From Helicobacteraceae bacterium (GTDB taxonomy: Bacteria > Campylobacterota > Campylobacteria > Campylobacterales > Sulfurimonadaceae), in assembly GCA_027859195.1 (NCBI GenBank), contig JAQIBF010000160.1:1-43787 (forward strand): a stretch of 43,787 nucleotides of DNA, read 5' to 3'. The notes under the pieces were generated by a model. That model had not been told where the DNA came from. It searched no databases and saw nothing but the letters and a program-made list of their open reading frames with translations. Within the stretch, counting starts at the first letter, position 1. Each line of letters starts with the position of its first letter. Made by a program: the position numbers and the translations under genes. This document shows positions 15,667-24,405 of the stretch, piece after piece.

Positions 15667-16428
15667 ATGAAAAAACTACTCTCAATTGCAGCCATATCTG
15701 CACTTTTTACAATAGCTGCCAATGCTGATCTTATCCGTGTTGAAGGTGCCGTCGGTGTATGGCAAAGTGACCCGACAGGAACAATGCAGTACAAGGGTAA
15801 TCCAGAATTCGACCTTGTCGATGAAGCAGGTCTTGACGCATCGACAAACAGTTATGTGTGGGTCTACCTGAAACACCCCGTGCCTGTTATACCGAATATC
15901 CGTCTTGAGTATGTAAACCCCACGTTTGATGGCAAGGTTGGTAACATTGAATGGGACGGCAATACCTATGCAAGTGTCAATAATACACTCACGTTGACAC
16001 AGTATGACGCTGTTCTCTATTACAATATTTTGGACAACACATTCTGGAGCACGATCGATCTTGGACTGGATATTAAGTACATCGACGGTAGCTATAAACT
16101 TGATGAGAGTTCAGCTACAGCGCCGGCAGTAGATGAAGTGTTCTCGATCACAATGCCGCTGGCATATGCACGTGCCCGTGTTCAACTCCCGGTAACGGAT
16201 ATCGGGATCGAAGCGATCGCGAGAGGTATGTCGTACAGCGGCAATACAGTCGTTGATGCAGAGATAAAAATTGACTATACGATGGACTTTGTGCCCGTCG
16301 TTCAACCTGGTCTGGAATTGGGTTATCGCTACCAACAGGTCAAGCTTGATGGCGGAACTGTCGGGCTTGATGCCAATATAGACACGACCTTCTCAGGTAT
16401 TTACGGCGGTATTATGGTTCGTTTCTAA
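15667..16428 (+). CDS. Outer-membrane beta-barrel protein, TIGR04219-like
   Basis: The product (253 residues) has a signal peptide, MKKLLSIAAISALFTIAANA. Alternating hydrophobic strands follow, rich in Tyr and Trp, such as RVEGAVGVWQSDPTGTM, IRLEYVNPTF and SGIYGGIMVRF, the last ending in phenylalanine as outer-membrane barrels do. The N-terminal pattern and length fit the family annotated TIGR04219 in Campylobacterota and other marine bacteria, which has no assigned transport function. ATG 15667 was preferred over ATG 15661 because AAGGA is then 6 nt away instead of adjacent. It stands alone between two hairpins. Confidence 0.75.
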   Translation: MKKLLSIAAISALFTIAANADLIRVEGAVGVWQSDPTGTMQYKGNPEFDLVDEAGLDASTNSYVWVYLKHPVPVIPNIRLEYVNPTFDGKVGNIEWDGNTYASVNNTLTLTQYDAVLYYNILDNTFWSTIDLGLDIKYIDGSYKLDESSATAPAVDEVFSITMPLAYARARVQLPVTDIGIEAIARGMSYSGNTVVDAEIKIDYTMDFVPVVQPGLELGYRYQQVKLDGGTVGLDANIDTTFSGIYGGIMVRF

Positions 16429-16446
16429 TCAATCATATAGATCTTT

Positions 16447-16470
16447 ACTATGGACAAAGCTGTCCGTAGT
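16447..16470. terminator. Hairpin after the outer-membrane protein gene
   Basis: ACTATGGACA and TGTCCGTAGT pair over 10 bp, with one G-U and the loop AAGC, 18 nt after the stop. No U-tract follows directly (ACTCCCCGTTT), so it may protect or weakly terminate the message. Confidence 0.4.
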
Positions 16471-16656
16471 ACTCCCCGTTTAAATCTCTCCTTTAACCTT
16501 TCAACTGTTGAGTTTACGAAGTAATAAATTGTCAAAATAGAAGCGCATATTTTTTGAAAGAATGATTATAGATATCATTCTTTTGTTGTATTGATTCTCA
16601 ATTTGTATCAGGATTTTTAATGAATGGTTTTCTGGGCAATATTTTTACGCCTCATA

Positions 16657-16687
16657 GTAATACCGATGTTACTTTCGCCGGTATTAC
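16657..16687. terminator. Hairpin between convergent omp and murB genes
   Basis: A perfect 9-bp inverted repeat GTAATACCG / CGGTATTAC has a 13-nt loop and lies 9 nt beyond the murB stop on the minus strand. It could end either transcript. No strong T-run is attached. The remaining 16471-16656 shows nothing else. Confidence 0.35.
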
Positions 16688-16696
16688 AGTAAGGTT

Positions 16697-17434
16697 TTAG
16701 GCACCGGAGTTCTTAGTTAAATAACGGGAGTCGATGATCACCACCTCGTTTTCAAGCCTGATCTTGAACTTGGTGTAAACTTTTTCCTGCGCCAACTGCA
16801 TCAGTTCGATAGCATTTTCGAAGCTGCCGCCCCCTAAATTGACCATAAAGTTGGCGTGGATATCACTAAAAGCCATCCCCCCGATCTGATAGCCTTTCAA
16901 CCCTACCTCTTGGATAAGACGCCCGGCATAGTCATTGGGCGGATTTTTAAAAAAACTTCCGGCACTCGGGTTGTTCGGCTGGTTGGAACGCATCTGTTTA
17001 AACATCCCAATTTTTGATGGATCAAATCCCTCTTCTATCTCAAATACCCCTTCAAACGCAATAGTGCTGATATCTGTCTTACGGTAACCGTATGTGATCT
17101 CTTCGCGCAGAGTGAAGCCCTCTTTAAAACGGATACTGTGGAGATTGTTAAAGATCTCATACTCTTTTAACCCCGCATTCATCTGCAGCATGCCGCCTAG
17201 GGTACCGGGCAGGTGGGCGACAAATTCAAAGTTGGCGATGTTATGCTTTTTGCAAAATGAGACGATCTTTCCACCGGGGGTAGCCGCACCGATATGAAGC
17301 TTTTTGTCTTTGATCTTGATGTAGTCAAAGGTTTTTGAGAGTTTCATAAGAGGCGGATGCTGAGGGCCGACTAAGAGGTTGTTTGCGGAACCAATCAGGT
17401 ACGCATCATCAGGGTAATCAAAACTGTCAATCAT
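16697..17434 (-). CDS. murB: UDP-N-acetylenolpyruvoylglucosamine reductase, coding region continues upstream without a standard start
   Basis: MurB reduces UDP-GlcNAc-enolpyruvate to UDP-MurNAc using FAD and NADPH. The segments LIGSANNLLVG, LPGTLGGMLQMNAG, YGYRKTDIS, NPSAGSFFKNP and GYQIGGMAFSDIHANF are family landmarks. The serine of SAGSFFKNP is the expected proton donor. ATG 17434 gives 245 residues but omits the conserved N-terminal strand. The frame upstream encodes TIDFSKFSAIRVGPIADVY, which belongs to MurB. No ATG, GTG or TTG is in frame there. AGGAG at 17512-17516 is followed after 5 nt by ATC 17506, which would give 269 residues. The listed span is therefore the minimum. Confidence 0.88.
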   Translation of the reverse strand: MIDSFDYPDDAYLIGSANNLLVGPQHPPLMKLSKTFDYIKIKDKKLHIGAATPGGKIVSFCKKHNIANFEFVAHLPGTLGGMLQMNAGLKEYEIFNNLHSIRFKEGFTLREEITYGYRKTDISTIAFEGVFEIEEGFDPSKIGMFKQMRSNQPNNPSAGSFFKNPPNDYAGRLIQEVGLKGYQIGGMAFSDIHANFMVNLGGGSFENAIELMQLAQEKVYTKFKIRLENEVVIIDSRYLTKNSGA

Positions 17435-17600
17435 ATAGACATCGGCAATCGGACCGACACGAATGGCGCTGAATTTTGAAAAGTCGATCGTTTTGTTAGG
17501 ACTGATAGGTACTCCTTTTCTCCCATGGATTAGCGGGGTTATCAGGATTGTTATAATTAAATTCTAATAATCCCATTTATCCGTGGGCAGCTATAATGGC

Positions 17601-18464
17601 TTAGCTTTCTCGCAATGCTGTGTACTCACGGGGGATCAGATAGTCTTCGGCTTTGATCATGGTGTCATAAAAACCATGTTTAAACCCAAGCTCGTAGAGT
17701 TTGTCAATTGCCTTTAGCTGAAGAGGGTTGAGTTCGACAGAGTCATCATTGGCATAAAGTTCAAGGTATTTGTCCAATGTTGCCCCGTCGATGCGAACGA
17801 GCTTCTCTTTGACGAGACGGTCACAGAGCTCCTCTTTTCTGTCTCGAGCCACCTTAACAGCTTCGGTCAGAGTCTCTTCGTATGCGATAGCTTTGGTCAG
17901 TGGAAGTGAACGACGGATCGCCATGCCGCCAAGAGGCAGAGGGAGCTCTTTACCGGCAAGCTCTTGCCATATGTCCCACATCTCACGTTCGACCTCCAGC
18001 TCGGCACCAAAGGTCAAGATACTTTCGTGTATCAGAACCCCGGCATCAACCTGACCGCTGCGTACGGCTTCTTCGATCTCCAAAAAGTCCATATAGACCG
18101 GACGGGCCAGAGGGTACGCGATGCGAAAGAGCATCGCATTGGTCGTGTATTTTCCGCTAAGCGCCACTCTGAAGTTACGTTTGAGCGCTTTGTCTTTGCG
18201 TCGGATGAGCTTTGGACCGTACCCCTCACCGAAGCTTACAGCTGTTCTCAACAGGGCATAATCTTCTCTGATGTGCGGGTAGAGTGCAAAGCTTATCGCA
18301 GAGATATCGTACGTACCTTTAAGGGCTTCAACATTGAGTGTTTCAATGTCAAGAGGGATGTTGTCAAAGTCAACACCATCTTGTGCGACCCAGCCAAATT
18401 TGATGGCGTAGTACATAAAAATATCGTCAGCATCTGGGGAATGGGCAATTAACATTTTTTTCAA
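17601..18464 (-). CDS. mqnD: 1,4-dihydroxy-6-naphthoate synthase (futalosine menaquinone pathway)
   Basis: MqnD converts cyclic dehypoxanthine futalosine to 1,4-dihydroxy-6-naphthoate. The 287-residue protein shows the family opening IAHSPDADDIFMYYAI. It also has DISAISFALYPHI, SFGEGYGPKLI, VDAGVLIHESILTF with the catalytic histidine, and LPLPLGGMAIRRSL. The start is TTG 18464, with GAGGA 6 nt upstream. An internal ATG at 18455 has no ribosome site. The gene lies upstream of murB in the same direction with a 94-nt gap to the ATC codon. Menaquinone by this route is standard in Campylobacterota, and the other mqn genes are elsewhere. Confidence 0.94.
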   Translation of the reverse strand: MKKMLIAHSPDADDIFMYYAIKFGWVAQDGVDFDNIPLDIETLNVEALKGTYDISAISFALYPHIREDYALLRTAVSFGEGYGPKLIRRKDKALKRNFRVALSGKYTTNAMLFRIAYPLARPVYMDFLEIEEAVRSGQVDAGVLIHESILTFGAELEVEREMWDIWQELAGKELPLPLGGMAIRRSLPLTKAIAYEETLTEAVKVARDRKEELCDRLVKEKLVRIDGATLDKYLELYANDDSVELNPLQLKAIDKLYELGFKHGFYDTMIKAEDYLIPREYTALRES

Positions 18465-18529
18465 AAAAAATCCTCATAAATGATCGACTAATATGTCGTG
18501 ATGTAATGTTGATTTTAACCAAAGAACGC

Positions 18530-18535
18530 TAAAAT
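18530..18535 (+). promoter_or_regulatory. Candidate promoter -10 element for recA
   Basis: AAGAACGCTAAAATTACAC contains TAAAAT preceded by GC, like the thrS promoter. If used, the recA leader is about 130 nt and includes the 16-bp inverted repeat. A second possibility is the TTGACA at 18611-18616, which lacks a good -10 at the right distance. Confidence 0.4.
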
Positions 18536-18571
18536 TACACTAATGTGGTTTTATGAGATCGATTCTAAAAG

Positions 18572-18618
18572 TATGTCAATTTGCAATTAATATATTGTTT
18601 TCATTGCAAATTGACATA
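18572..18618. promoter_or_regulatory. Perfect 16-bp inverted repeat upstream of recA
   Basis: TATGTCAATTTGCAAT (18572-18587) and its exact reverse complement ATTGCAAATTGACATA (18603-18618) flank a 15-nt AT-rich spacer. The repeat ends 53 nt before the recA ATG and lies 108 nt from the mqnD start on the other side. Each arm holds a TTGACA reading outward, one toward recA and one toward mqnD. It may be a regulator site for divergent genes, or a leader hairpin. Confidence 0.6.
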
Positions 18619-18671
18619 GAATATGTATAAATAATTTTGGTAGCTGATGCTGTCACGTAAGAGGATTACAA

Positions 18672-19709
18672 ATGGACGCAAATAAACAAAAATCACTAGA
18701 CCTAGCTATGAAGCAGATCGACAAAGCCTTCGGAAAAGGTGCCTTAATGCGTCTTGGCGACAAAGCGTTCGAGCCGATTGAAGCGATCAGTACCGGTTCA
18801 ATCGGACTGGACCTTGCTTTAGGCATTGGGGGTATTCCTCAAGGTCGTGTGATCGAAGTTTATGGTCCTGAGAGTTCAGGAAAGACGACGTTGGCACTTC
18901 AGGTCACTGCCGAATGTCAGAAAAAAGGAGGTGTTTGTGCCTTTATTGATGCGGAACATGCTTTGGATGTTCAATATGCAAAAAATTTAGGTGTCGATGT
19001 TGACAACCTGTTGGTCTCACAACCGGATTATGGCGAGCAGGCGCTTGACATTGTTGAGACGATTGCCCGTTCCGGTGCTGTCGATCTGATCGTCATAGAT
19101 TCCGTTGCAGCATTAACACCAAAAGTAGAGCTCGATGGTGAGATGACTGACCAGCAAGTGGGTGTACAGGCACGTCTGATGTCAAAAGCCCTTCGAAAAC
19201 TTACAGGTATTCTGCATAAGATGAACTGTACTGTTATCTTCATTAATCAGATTCGTATGAAGATCGGAATGATGGGCTACGGTTCACCTGAGACAACCAC
19301 TGGCGGTAATGCACTGAAATTCTATGCCTCTGTTCGTATCGATATTCGTCGTATTGCTACACTTAAACAGGCAGAAGCTCCAATTGGTAACCGTACAAAA
19401 GCAAAAGTTGTTAAAAACAAGGTCGCCCCGCCATTTAAGCAGGCAGAATTTGACATAATGTTTGGTGAAGGAATTTCCAAAGAGGGAGAACTTTGCGATT
19501 ATGGTGTAAAATTAGACATTATTGACAAAAGCGGTGCCTGGTTCTCGTACGGCGATCAAAAACTTGGTCAAGGACGCGAGAAGGTCAAAGAAAAATTTAA
19601 AGAAGAGCCGGAACTTGCAGCGGAGATCGAAGAAAAGATCAAACTTGCAATGGGTATTGGTGCCATCATTGACATGGATAAATCTGAAGTAGACGAGGTA
19701 GATGTATGA
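18672..19709 (+). CDS. recA: Recombinase RecA
   Basis: RecA forms the ATP-dependent filament on single-stranded DNA for homologous recombination. The 345-residue protein is canonical: Walker [10 protein letters not shown] near residues 65-73, the [11 protein letters not shown] Walker B region, the L1 loop before [18 protein letters not shown], the L2 region [19 protein letters not shown], and [17 protein letters not shown]. The C-terminus is acidic, as usual. GAGG lies 9 nt before the ATG (AAGAGGATTACAA). The stop overlaps the eno start as ATGA, so recA and enolase are translationally coupled. Confidence 0.98.
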   Translation: MDANKQKSLDLAMKQIDKAFGKGALMRLGDKAFEPIEAISTGSIGLDLALGIGGIPQGRVIEVYGPESSGKTTLALQVTAECQKKGGVCAFIDAEHALDVQYAKNLGVDVDNLLVSQPDYGEQALDIVETIARSGAVDLIVIDSVAALTPKVELDGEMTDQQVGVQARLMSKALRKLTGILHKMNCTVIFINQIRMKIGMMGYGSPETTTGGNALKFYASVRIDIRRIATLKQAEAPIGNRTKAKVVKNKVAPPFKQAEFDIMFGEGISKEGELCDYGVKLDIIDKSGAWFSYGDQKLGQGREKVKEKFKEEPELAAEIEEKIKLAMGIGAIIDMDKSEVDEVDV

Positions 19710-20974
19710 TTTTTATAGATAACGTTAGTGCAATGGAAGTAATGGATTCCCGTGGGAATCCAACAGTAAAGACAACCGTAACACTGAGTGATGGGACAAC
19801 AGAAAGCGCAATTGTACCGTCTGGTGCAAGTACAGGTAAACGTGAAGCGTTAGAACTTCGTGATGGCGGTACCCGCTATATGGGTAAAGGTGTTCTTAAA
19901 GCAGTTGACAATGTAAACGGCGAACTGGCAGATGCTCTTATCGGGCTTAGTCCATTTAACCAGGCTATCGTTGATGCGACGATGAAAGAAGTTGACGGAA
20001 CTGAGAACTACGGTAATCTAGGCGCTAATGCAGTTCTTGGTGTCTCTATGGCAGTGGCACGGGCGGCAGCAGCTTCACTGAAAATGCCACTTTACCGCTA
20101 TCTTGGCGGTGCTAATGCAATGGTCCTTCCGACACCTATGTTGAACATCATAAACGGTGGTTCACATGCAGATAACTCTGTGGATTTCCAAGAGTATATG
20201 ATCATGCCGATAGGTTTCGAAGATTTCGCAACAGCGCTTCAAGCATCTGCAGAGGTCTATCATAACCTGAAAAGTATTCTTAAAGCAGCGAAGCATAACA
20301 CAGCACTAGGGGACGAGGGTGGTTTCGCACCTGACCTTAGCTCAAACGAAGAACCTATTCAGGTGATCATGCAAGCGATCGAAAAAGCGGGTTATAAAGC
20401 GGGTGAGCAGATTGGGATCGCACTTGACGTAGCAGCATCGGAGCTTGTCGTTGAAGGTGGTTACCGCCTGGAGTCTGAAAACCGTACAGTAAGCTCTGAA
20501 GAACTGGTTGAGTACTATGTAGACCTCTGTTCTAAATACCCTATTGTCTCTATTGAAGATGGCCTGAGTGAAGATGACTGGAGCGGCTGGAAAGTGTTGA
20601 CTGAAAAACTGGCAGACAAAGTTCAGCTTGTGGGCGATGACCTTTTTGTTACAAATGTCAATATCTTAAACGAAGGTATTCAAAAAGGTATCGCTAACTC
20701 GATTCTTATCAAACCAAACCAGATCGGTTCGGTTTCAGAGACTATGTTGACGGTACGTCTAGCACAGCGTAACGGTTATACGTGTGTTATGAGTCACCGT
20801 TCTGGAGAAAGTGAAGATGCGTTTATCGCTGATTTTGCTGTTGCTCTTAACTGTGGTCAGATCAAGACAGGCTCTACAGCTCGTGGAGAACGTACTGCCA
20901 AGTACAACCGTGTCTTAGAGATCGAAAACGAAGTTGTTTATGGTGAATACCTAGGTAAAGCCCTTTTTAACTGA
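19706..20974 (+). CDS. eno: Enolase
   Basis: Enolase interconverts 2-phosphoglycerate and phosphoenolpyruvate. The 422-residue protein includes [36 protein letters not shown], the metal ligand region around [33 protein letters not shown], the catalytic lysine in [10 protein letters not shown], and [19 protein letters not shown]. All active-site motifs are present. It overlaps recA by 4 bp and is followed after 18 nt by a membrane protein gene, probably in one transcript. The recA-eno pairing recurs in Campylobacterota as far as I recall. Confidence 0.98.
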   Translation: MIFIDNVSAMEVMDSRGNPTVKTTVTLSDGTTESAIVPSGASTGKREALELRDGGTRYMGKGVLKAVDNVNGELADALIGLSPFNQAIVDATMKEVDGTENYGNLGANAVLGVSMAVARAAAASLKMPLYRYLGGANAMVLPTPMLNIINGGSHADNSVDFQEYMIMPIGFEDFATALQASAEVYHNLKSILKAAKHNTALGDEGGFAPDLSSNEEPIQVIMQAIEKAGYKAGEQIGIALDVAASELVVEGGYRLESENRTVSSEELVEYYVDLCSKYPIVSIEDGLSEDDWSGWKVLTEKLADKVQLVGDDLFVTNVNILNEGIQKGIANSILIKPNQIGSVSETMLTVRLAQRNGYTCVMSHRSGESEDAFIADFAVALNCGQIKTGSTARGERTAKYNRVLEIENEVVYGEYLGKALFN

Positions 20975-20992
20975 TAAATGAAGTTCTGATTT

Positions 20993-21301
20993 ATGTCTGA
21001 TACTGTACGCCCAGCGCAAGAAACAGAACATAGAGAAGAGCTCTATGCTACGCCTTCTGAAAGTTTTACCGAGCGTTATCTCGGTCTCTCTTTTACCAAA
21101 TTTATAATCGCATTTGTTACTGTTGTAGCACTCTCCATTTATCTAGGTATTTTGCTGTTTGGCGACAACTCTCTAGAAGTACTGTTACACCTTGAAGAGT
21201 ATGAAAATTATTTGCAGCATGAGATCGACACGTACCTATCCGAAAATGCAGCCCTTCAAAAAGAGTATTTTGAGCTAAAAGAGCTAGAACCGGAGAAGTA
21301 G
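20993..21301 (+). CDS. Single-pass membrane protein with coiled-coil, possible FtsB/DivIC-like
   Basis: The 102-residue product has a polar cytoplasmic N-terminus of about 35 residues and one transmembrane helix (FIIAFVTVVALSIYLGILLF, about residues 37-56). A periplasmic heptad-like segment rich in Leu, Glu and Tyr follows (EYENYLQHEIDTYLSENAAL). This layout is that of septum-formation initiators FtsB/DivIC, but I see no diagnostic motif. The role in division is only a suggestion. It follows eno by 18 nt and precedes an AMIN-domain gene, consistent with a small envelope cluster. Confidence 0.65.
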   Translation: MSDTVRPAQETEHREELYATPSESFTERYLGLSFTKFIIAFVTVVALSIYLGILLFGDNSLEVLLHLEEYENYLQHEIDTYLSENAALQKEYFELKELEPEK

Positions 21302-21302
21302 G

Positions 21303-21308
21303 TATAAT
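21303..21308 (+). promoter_or_regulatory. Possible promoter -10 element for the AMIN-domain gene
   Basis: GTAGGTATAATAAATTC contains a perfect TATAAT overlapping the end of the previous gene, 32 nt before the next ATG. It may give this gene its own start of transcription. Confidence 0.4.
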
Positions 21309-21340
21309 AAATTCAGATTAGTTCTTTAAGAAGGATAGCG

Positions 21341-21937
21341 ATGCGACTTGTAACTGTTTTATTTCTCACCATACCCCTCATTATGACTGCGCGTGACAAC
21401 CCATTTGTACCAGCTGCTAATAATGAGACCGCTGTCGTAAAAGAGACGGTTGGCGTGCCAAGTAAACCTATACAAAAACCAAAAGGCCACTTGCCGCGTC
21501 CAACTGTTGCGCCAGTAACTAATGTGCAGGCTGAGACAAACCTAACCCTTAATACGCAGCCTTTAGAGGAAAACCCCCTCCTTCGCACACAGGCAGAGAC
21601 TAAACCAAAGATCCATCCTCAAAGAAACTCTTATAAAAAAGAAGTTGTTAATTATGGCAATGTGCGTTTTGTGATTCGCGAGAACAGTGCTTACATCGAG
21701 ACAAAAGACACGGTCATAAAACACTTCTCGATACCTAACCCGCCGAGTATCGTTATTGACTTCAGCGCCCCTTCGGACTTTTCATCGAAGCGAAAGGTTC
21801 TGACTGTCAAACCATTTGTCAAACTCGAAATGGGTGCACATAAAGATCGTTATAGAGTAGTCTTGCGTTTGAATGATATGCATAAATATAAAGTCGAGAC
21901 AAAGAAGTACGGTCAAGTCATAACAATTATCAATTAG
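21341..21937 (+). CDS. AMIN-domain-containing periplasmic protein
   Basis: The 198-residue product begins with a short signal peptide (MRLVTVLFLTIPLIMTA). A proline- and glutamine-rich linker of about 80 residues follows. The C-terminal domain of about 95 residues has the beta-rich AMIN pattern: VRFVIRENSAYIETKD, PPSIVIDFSAPSDF and KDRYRVVLRLND. AMIN domains target envelope proteins, such as amidases and secretins, to peptidoglycan or special envelope sites. No enzymatic domain follows, so the protein may be an adaptor. AGAAGGA lies 6 nt before the ATG. Confidence 0.75.
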   Translation: MRLVTVLFLTIPLIMTARDNPFVPAANNETAVVKETVGVPSKPIQKPKGHLPRPTVAPVTNVQAETNLTLNTQPLEENPLLRTQAETKPKIHPQRNSYKKEVVNYGNVRFVIRENSAYIETKDTVIKHFSIPNPPSIVIDFSAPSDFSSKRKVLTVKPFVKLEMGAHKDRYRVVLRLNDMHKYKVETKKYGQVITIIN

Positions 21938-22033
21938 ATCATTTTTCGATCTCTATGCCAAGTCAGTAGGTCATTGTTTGATGGATGTAGGTATGTTTAT
22001 TAGGAAATTGTAATGGTAATAAGCGGATTTTGA

Positions 22034-22109
22034 TGGTGCTTCGTACTGGACTCGAACCAGTGACTTTTACCTTGTCGAGGTAACACTCTACCAACTGAGT
22101 TAACGAAGC
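22034..22109 (-). tRNA. tRNA-Val, anticodon GAC
   Basis: The minus strand folds into a full cloverleaf: acceptor GCTTCGT/ACGAAGC, D-stem ACTC/GAGT with AGTTGGTA loop, anticodon stem TTACC/GGTAA with loop TCGACAA (anticodon GAC, valine), variable AAGTC, T-stem ACTGG/CCAGT with loop TTCGAGT, discriminator A and an encoded CCA. It lies 47 nt beyond the lspA stop in the same direction and may be co-transcribed with glmM-lspA. Confidence 0.95.
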
Positions 22110-22156
22110 ATCTTATTGGAGACGGGAATATTACACTAGGCTTACTTAAAATGATT

Positions 22157-22693
22157 TTATAAACCTAGCAAATTCTTATTTTTGTCGATGATTTTCTCTA
22201 TTTTTTTACAATACTTAGGTCTGAGGTTTAAAATCAGTAACCATGCGACTGCAATGTCGATCATTACATCGGCAAAATTAAAGATGGCAAAGCTGAAACC
22301 ACAGTGCCAATAGACATAATCAACCACGCCTCCATGCACGAATCGGTCATAAATATTTGAGAGCCCCGCTCCGAGCAGGATTCCGGATGGAAGCATATAG
22401 CAGAGATTTTTCAGATCGACGACATACTTTAAAACACCGATGATCAAAGCAAGTTGCAACCATTTTAAATCCTCATCTAAAAATGAGAGCATTGAGAAAG
22501 CAACACCATGATTAAATACAAGACGCATGTTAATGCAGGCTGTCTCATAGATATCAAGAGCGCGAGTGTAGACGGCTGCTTGAGGTAAAGAATAGATATC
22601 CATCGCTTTAAGTATAAAAAACTCTTTGATTCCCTGATCAATAATAAAAACGCCGATAAGTGCAAGGGCCAGAATAAGAAGAGACCTAGCCAT
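22157..22693 (-). CDS. lspA: Lipoprotein signal peptidase (signal peptidase II)
   Basis: LspA cleaves the signal peptide of prolipoproteins after lipidation. The 178-residue membrane protein has four hydrophobic segments and both catalytic aspartates, one in [19 protein letters not shown] and one in [12 protein letters not shown]. The early [10 protein letters not shown] matches the family's FN-x-G-AFS motif. The start ATG 22693 overlaps the end of glmM by 8 bp. The frame is open further upstream, but that part is the glmM gene read in another frame. The size is normal. Confidence 0.95.
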   Translation of the reverse strand: MARSLLILALALIGVFIIDQGIKEFFILKAMDIYSLPQAAVYTRALDIYETACINMRLVFNHGVAFSMLSFLDEDLKWLQLALIIGVLKYVVDLKNLCYMLPSGILLGAGLSNIYDRFVHGGVVDYVYWHCGFSFAIFNFADVMIDIAVAWLLILNLRPKYCKKIEKIIDKNKNLLGL

Positions 22694-24026
22694 TGAGCAC
22701 TTTTCTGAAGAAGTCTGTAAGGTCATCCATAGCGTTCTCCATTGCTTTTGCATCTTTGCTTTCGAGAAGGACACGCAGTTTGTTCTCTGTTCCTGAGTAG
22801 CGTACAAGATAACGGATGTGGGCTTTCTCCAGTGCTGCATATTTCTCAGTCAAACCAGGAATACTCTCTAAAGGTTTTTTCTCATCAATTCTAAGATTGA
22901 CCAGTTTCTGCGGATAAAGGCTAAAGGGGCGAAGCACTTCAGAAGCTCTTTTTTTACTGCTTATCACAAGAGCGAGAGTCTGTAGTGCAGAGACCAGGCC
23001 GTCTCCTGTTTTTGCGTAGTCGTGCATAATAACATGCCCGCTTTGCTCACCTCCGAAATTAATACCTTCTGCGTTCATGATCTCCAAAACGTGTTTGTCC
23101 CCCACGTTAGAGCGATGTAGTATCATGTCGTTTTCTTGCAGGAAGTCTTCTAATGCCTGATTGCTCATCACAGTAGCAACAATACCGTTGCCTTTCAACT
23201 GCCCGCTCTCTTTGAGATAAAGACCTAACGCGCCAAGAAGCTGATCGCCATCGACAACATCGCCTTTCTCATCAATGACAACAATACGGTCTGCATCACC
23301 GTCAAGCGCAAACCCGATATCTGCACGGTACTCAATGACTGCTTTTTGCACGTCTTTTGGATAAAGAGCCCCGCAACTTTCATTGATATTAAAACCATCT
23401 GGTTTGTCATGTAAAACAATGACCTCTGCCCCAAGTTCTTCCAAAACCGTTGGACCGACTTTATATCCTGCACCATTAGCTGTATCTAAAACAATGCGCA
23501 TACCCTGTAGAGAGAACTCTTTGTTAAAAGAATTTTTGAGTTGCACAATATAACGTCCGATGACATCATCTATTCTTTTTGCTTTACCAACGTTTTTCCC
23601 TGTGACAGCGGCTTCGTTTAGCTTAGCCTCATCTCTGGCGATAGCTTCGATTTTTGCTTCGATCTCTTCAGAAAATTTATTACCTTGTGCATCAAAAAAT
23701 TTGATTCCATTATCTTCGAATGAATTATGACTTGCTGAGATCATAATTCCTGCGTCACAACGCATGTTCTCTGTTAAAAAAGCGATCGCCGGTGTTGGCA
23801 TCGGACCGATCTCGATAACATCGTAACCAACGGCAGTAAGACCGCTGACAATAGCATTTTCGATCATATAACCGCTTCGGCGCGTGTCTTTGCCGATTAA
23901 GATTCTGTTTGTTTTTGCGCCGTCCTTAAAATAGATACCGGCAGCCATGGCAACTTTCATAGCCAGCGAAGCGGTAAGAAAACTTCCTGCTTCCCCACGG
24001 ACCCCATCTGTTCCAAATAATTTCAT
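22686..24026 (-). CDS. glmM: Phosphoglucosamine mutase
   Basis: GlmM converts glucosamine 6-phosphate to glucosamine 1-phosphate for UDP-GlcNAc synthesis. The 446-residue protein opens with [14 protein letters not shown]. It carries the phosphoserine loop [18 protein letters not shown] (serine 99), the metal-binding [10 protein letters not shown], the sugar-specificity region GGEQSGHVI, and the phosphate-binding [11 protein letters not shown] near the C-terminus. ATGGAG precedes the ATG on the minus strand. It is divergent from rpsT and overlaps lspA by 8 bp, linking peptidoglycan precursor and lipoprotein maturation genes. Confidence 0.97.
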   Translation of the reverse strand: MKLFGTDGVRGEAGSFLTASLAMKVAMAAGIYFKDGAKTNRILIGKDTRRSGYMIENAIVSGLTAVGYDVIEIGPMPTPAIAFLTENMRCDAGIMISASHNSFEDNGIKFFDAQGNKFSEEIEAKIEAIARDEAKLNEAAVTGKNVGKAKRIDDVIGRYIVQLKNSFNKEFSLQGMRIVLDTANGAGYKVGPTVLEELGAEVIVLHDKPDGFNINESCGALYPKDVQKAVIEYRADIGFALDGDADRIVVIDEKGDVVDGDQLLGALGLYLKESGQLKGNGIVATVMSNQALEDFLQENDMILHRSNVGDKHVLEIMNAEGINFGGEQSGHVIMHDYAKTGDGLVSALQTLALVISSKKRASEVLRPFSLYPQKLVNLRIDEKKPLESIPGLTEKYAALEKAHIRYLVRYSGTENKLRVLLESKDAKAMENAMDDLTDFFRKVLNG

Positions 24027-24127
24027 ATTTACACTCCATATTGTATTCTGTATATTGTTTAACTTGATTTTAATTATATTTAAGGTAGCATTCTATCTTA
24101 AATTTTATTATGAAAAGGATAATGCAT

Positions 24128-24388
24128 ATGGCAAATCATAAGTCATCATTGAAAAGAATCCGTCAGACTGAAACACGTACTGAGCGTAACAGATTCTACC
24201 GTACACGTTTAAAAAACATTGTTAAAGCAGTTCGCGCTGCAATAGAAGCAGGTAACAAAGAAGAGGCTACAGCGACATTCAAAATTGCAAATCAGCAGAT
24301 TCACAAATTTGTTAGCAAAGGTATCTTGAAAAAAGAGACTGCTGCACGTAAAGTAAGCCGCCTTCACCAAGCTGTTAACGCTATCTAA
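24128..24388 (+). CDS. rpsT: 30S ribosomal protein S20
   Basis: This 86-residue basic protein begins [20 protein letters not shown] and continues with the helical, Lys/Arg-rich S20 pattern ([36 protein letters not shown]). It binds 16S rRNA early in 30S assembly. ATG 24128 was chosen because S20 proteins start MANHKS, with AAAGGA 9 nt upstream. It lies 17 nt before prfA, a pairing common in Campylobacterota. Confidence 0.97.
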   Translation: MANHKSSLKRIRQTETRTERNRFYRTRLKNIVKAVRAAIEAGNKEEATATFKIANQQIHKFVSKGILKKETAARKVSRLHQAVNAI

Positions 24389-24405
24389 GGGTAGTAACAC
24401 CCTTG

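Noticed and set aside
17592-17597. Plus-strand GCTATAAT between murB and mqnD.
   Set aside because: It matches the promoter form but would only transcribe antisense into mqnD. No gene follows on the plus strand, so it is probably chance.
21941-21957. AGATC-ATTTTTC-GATCT inverted repeat after the AMIN-domain gene.
   Set aside because: The stem is only 5 bp with a 7-nt loop and no U-tract follows, so it is too weak to call a terminator.
22694-22840. Upstream extension of the lspA frame.
   Set aside because: It is the other-frame reading of the glmM 3' end. LspA starts normally with [12 protein letters not shown] at 22693.
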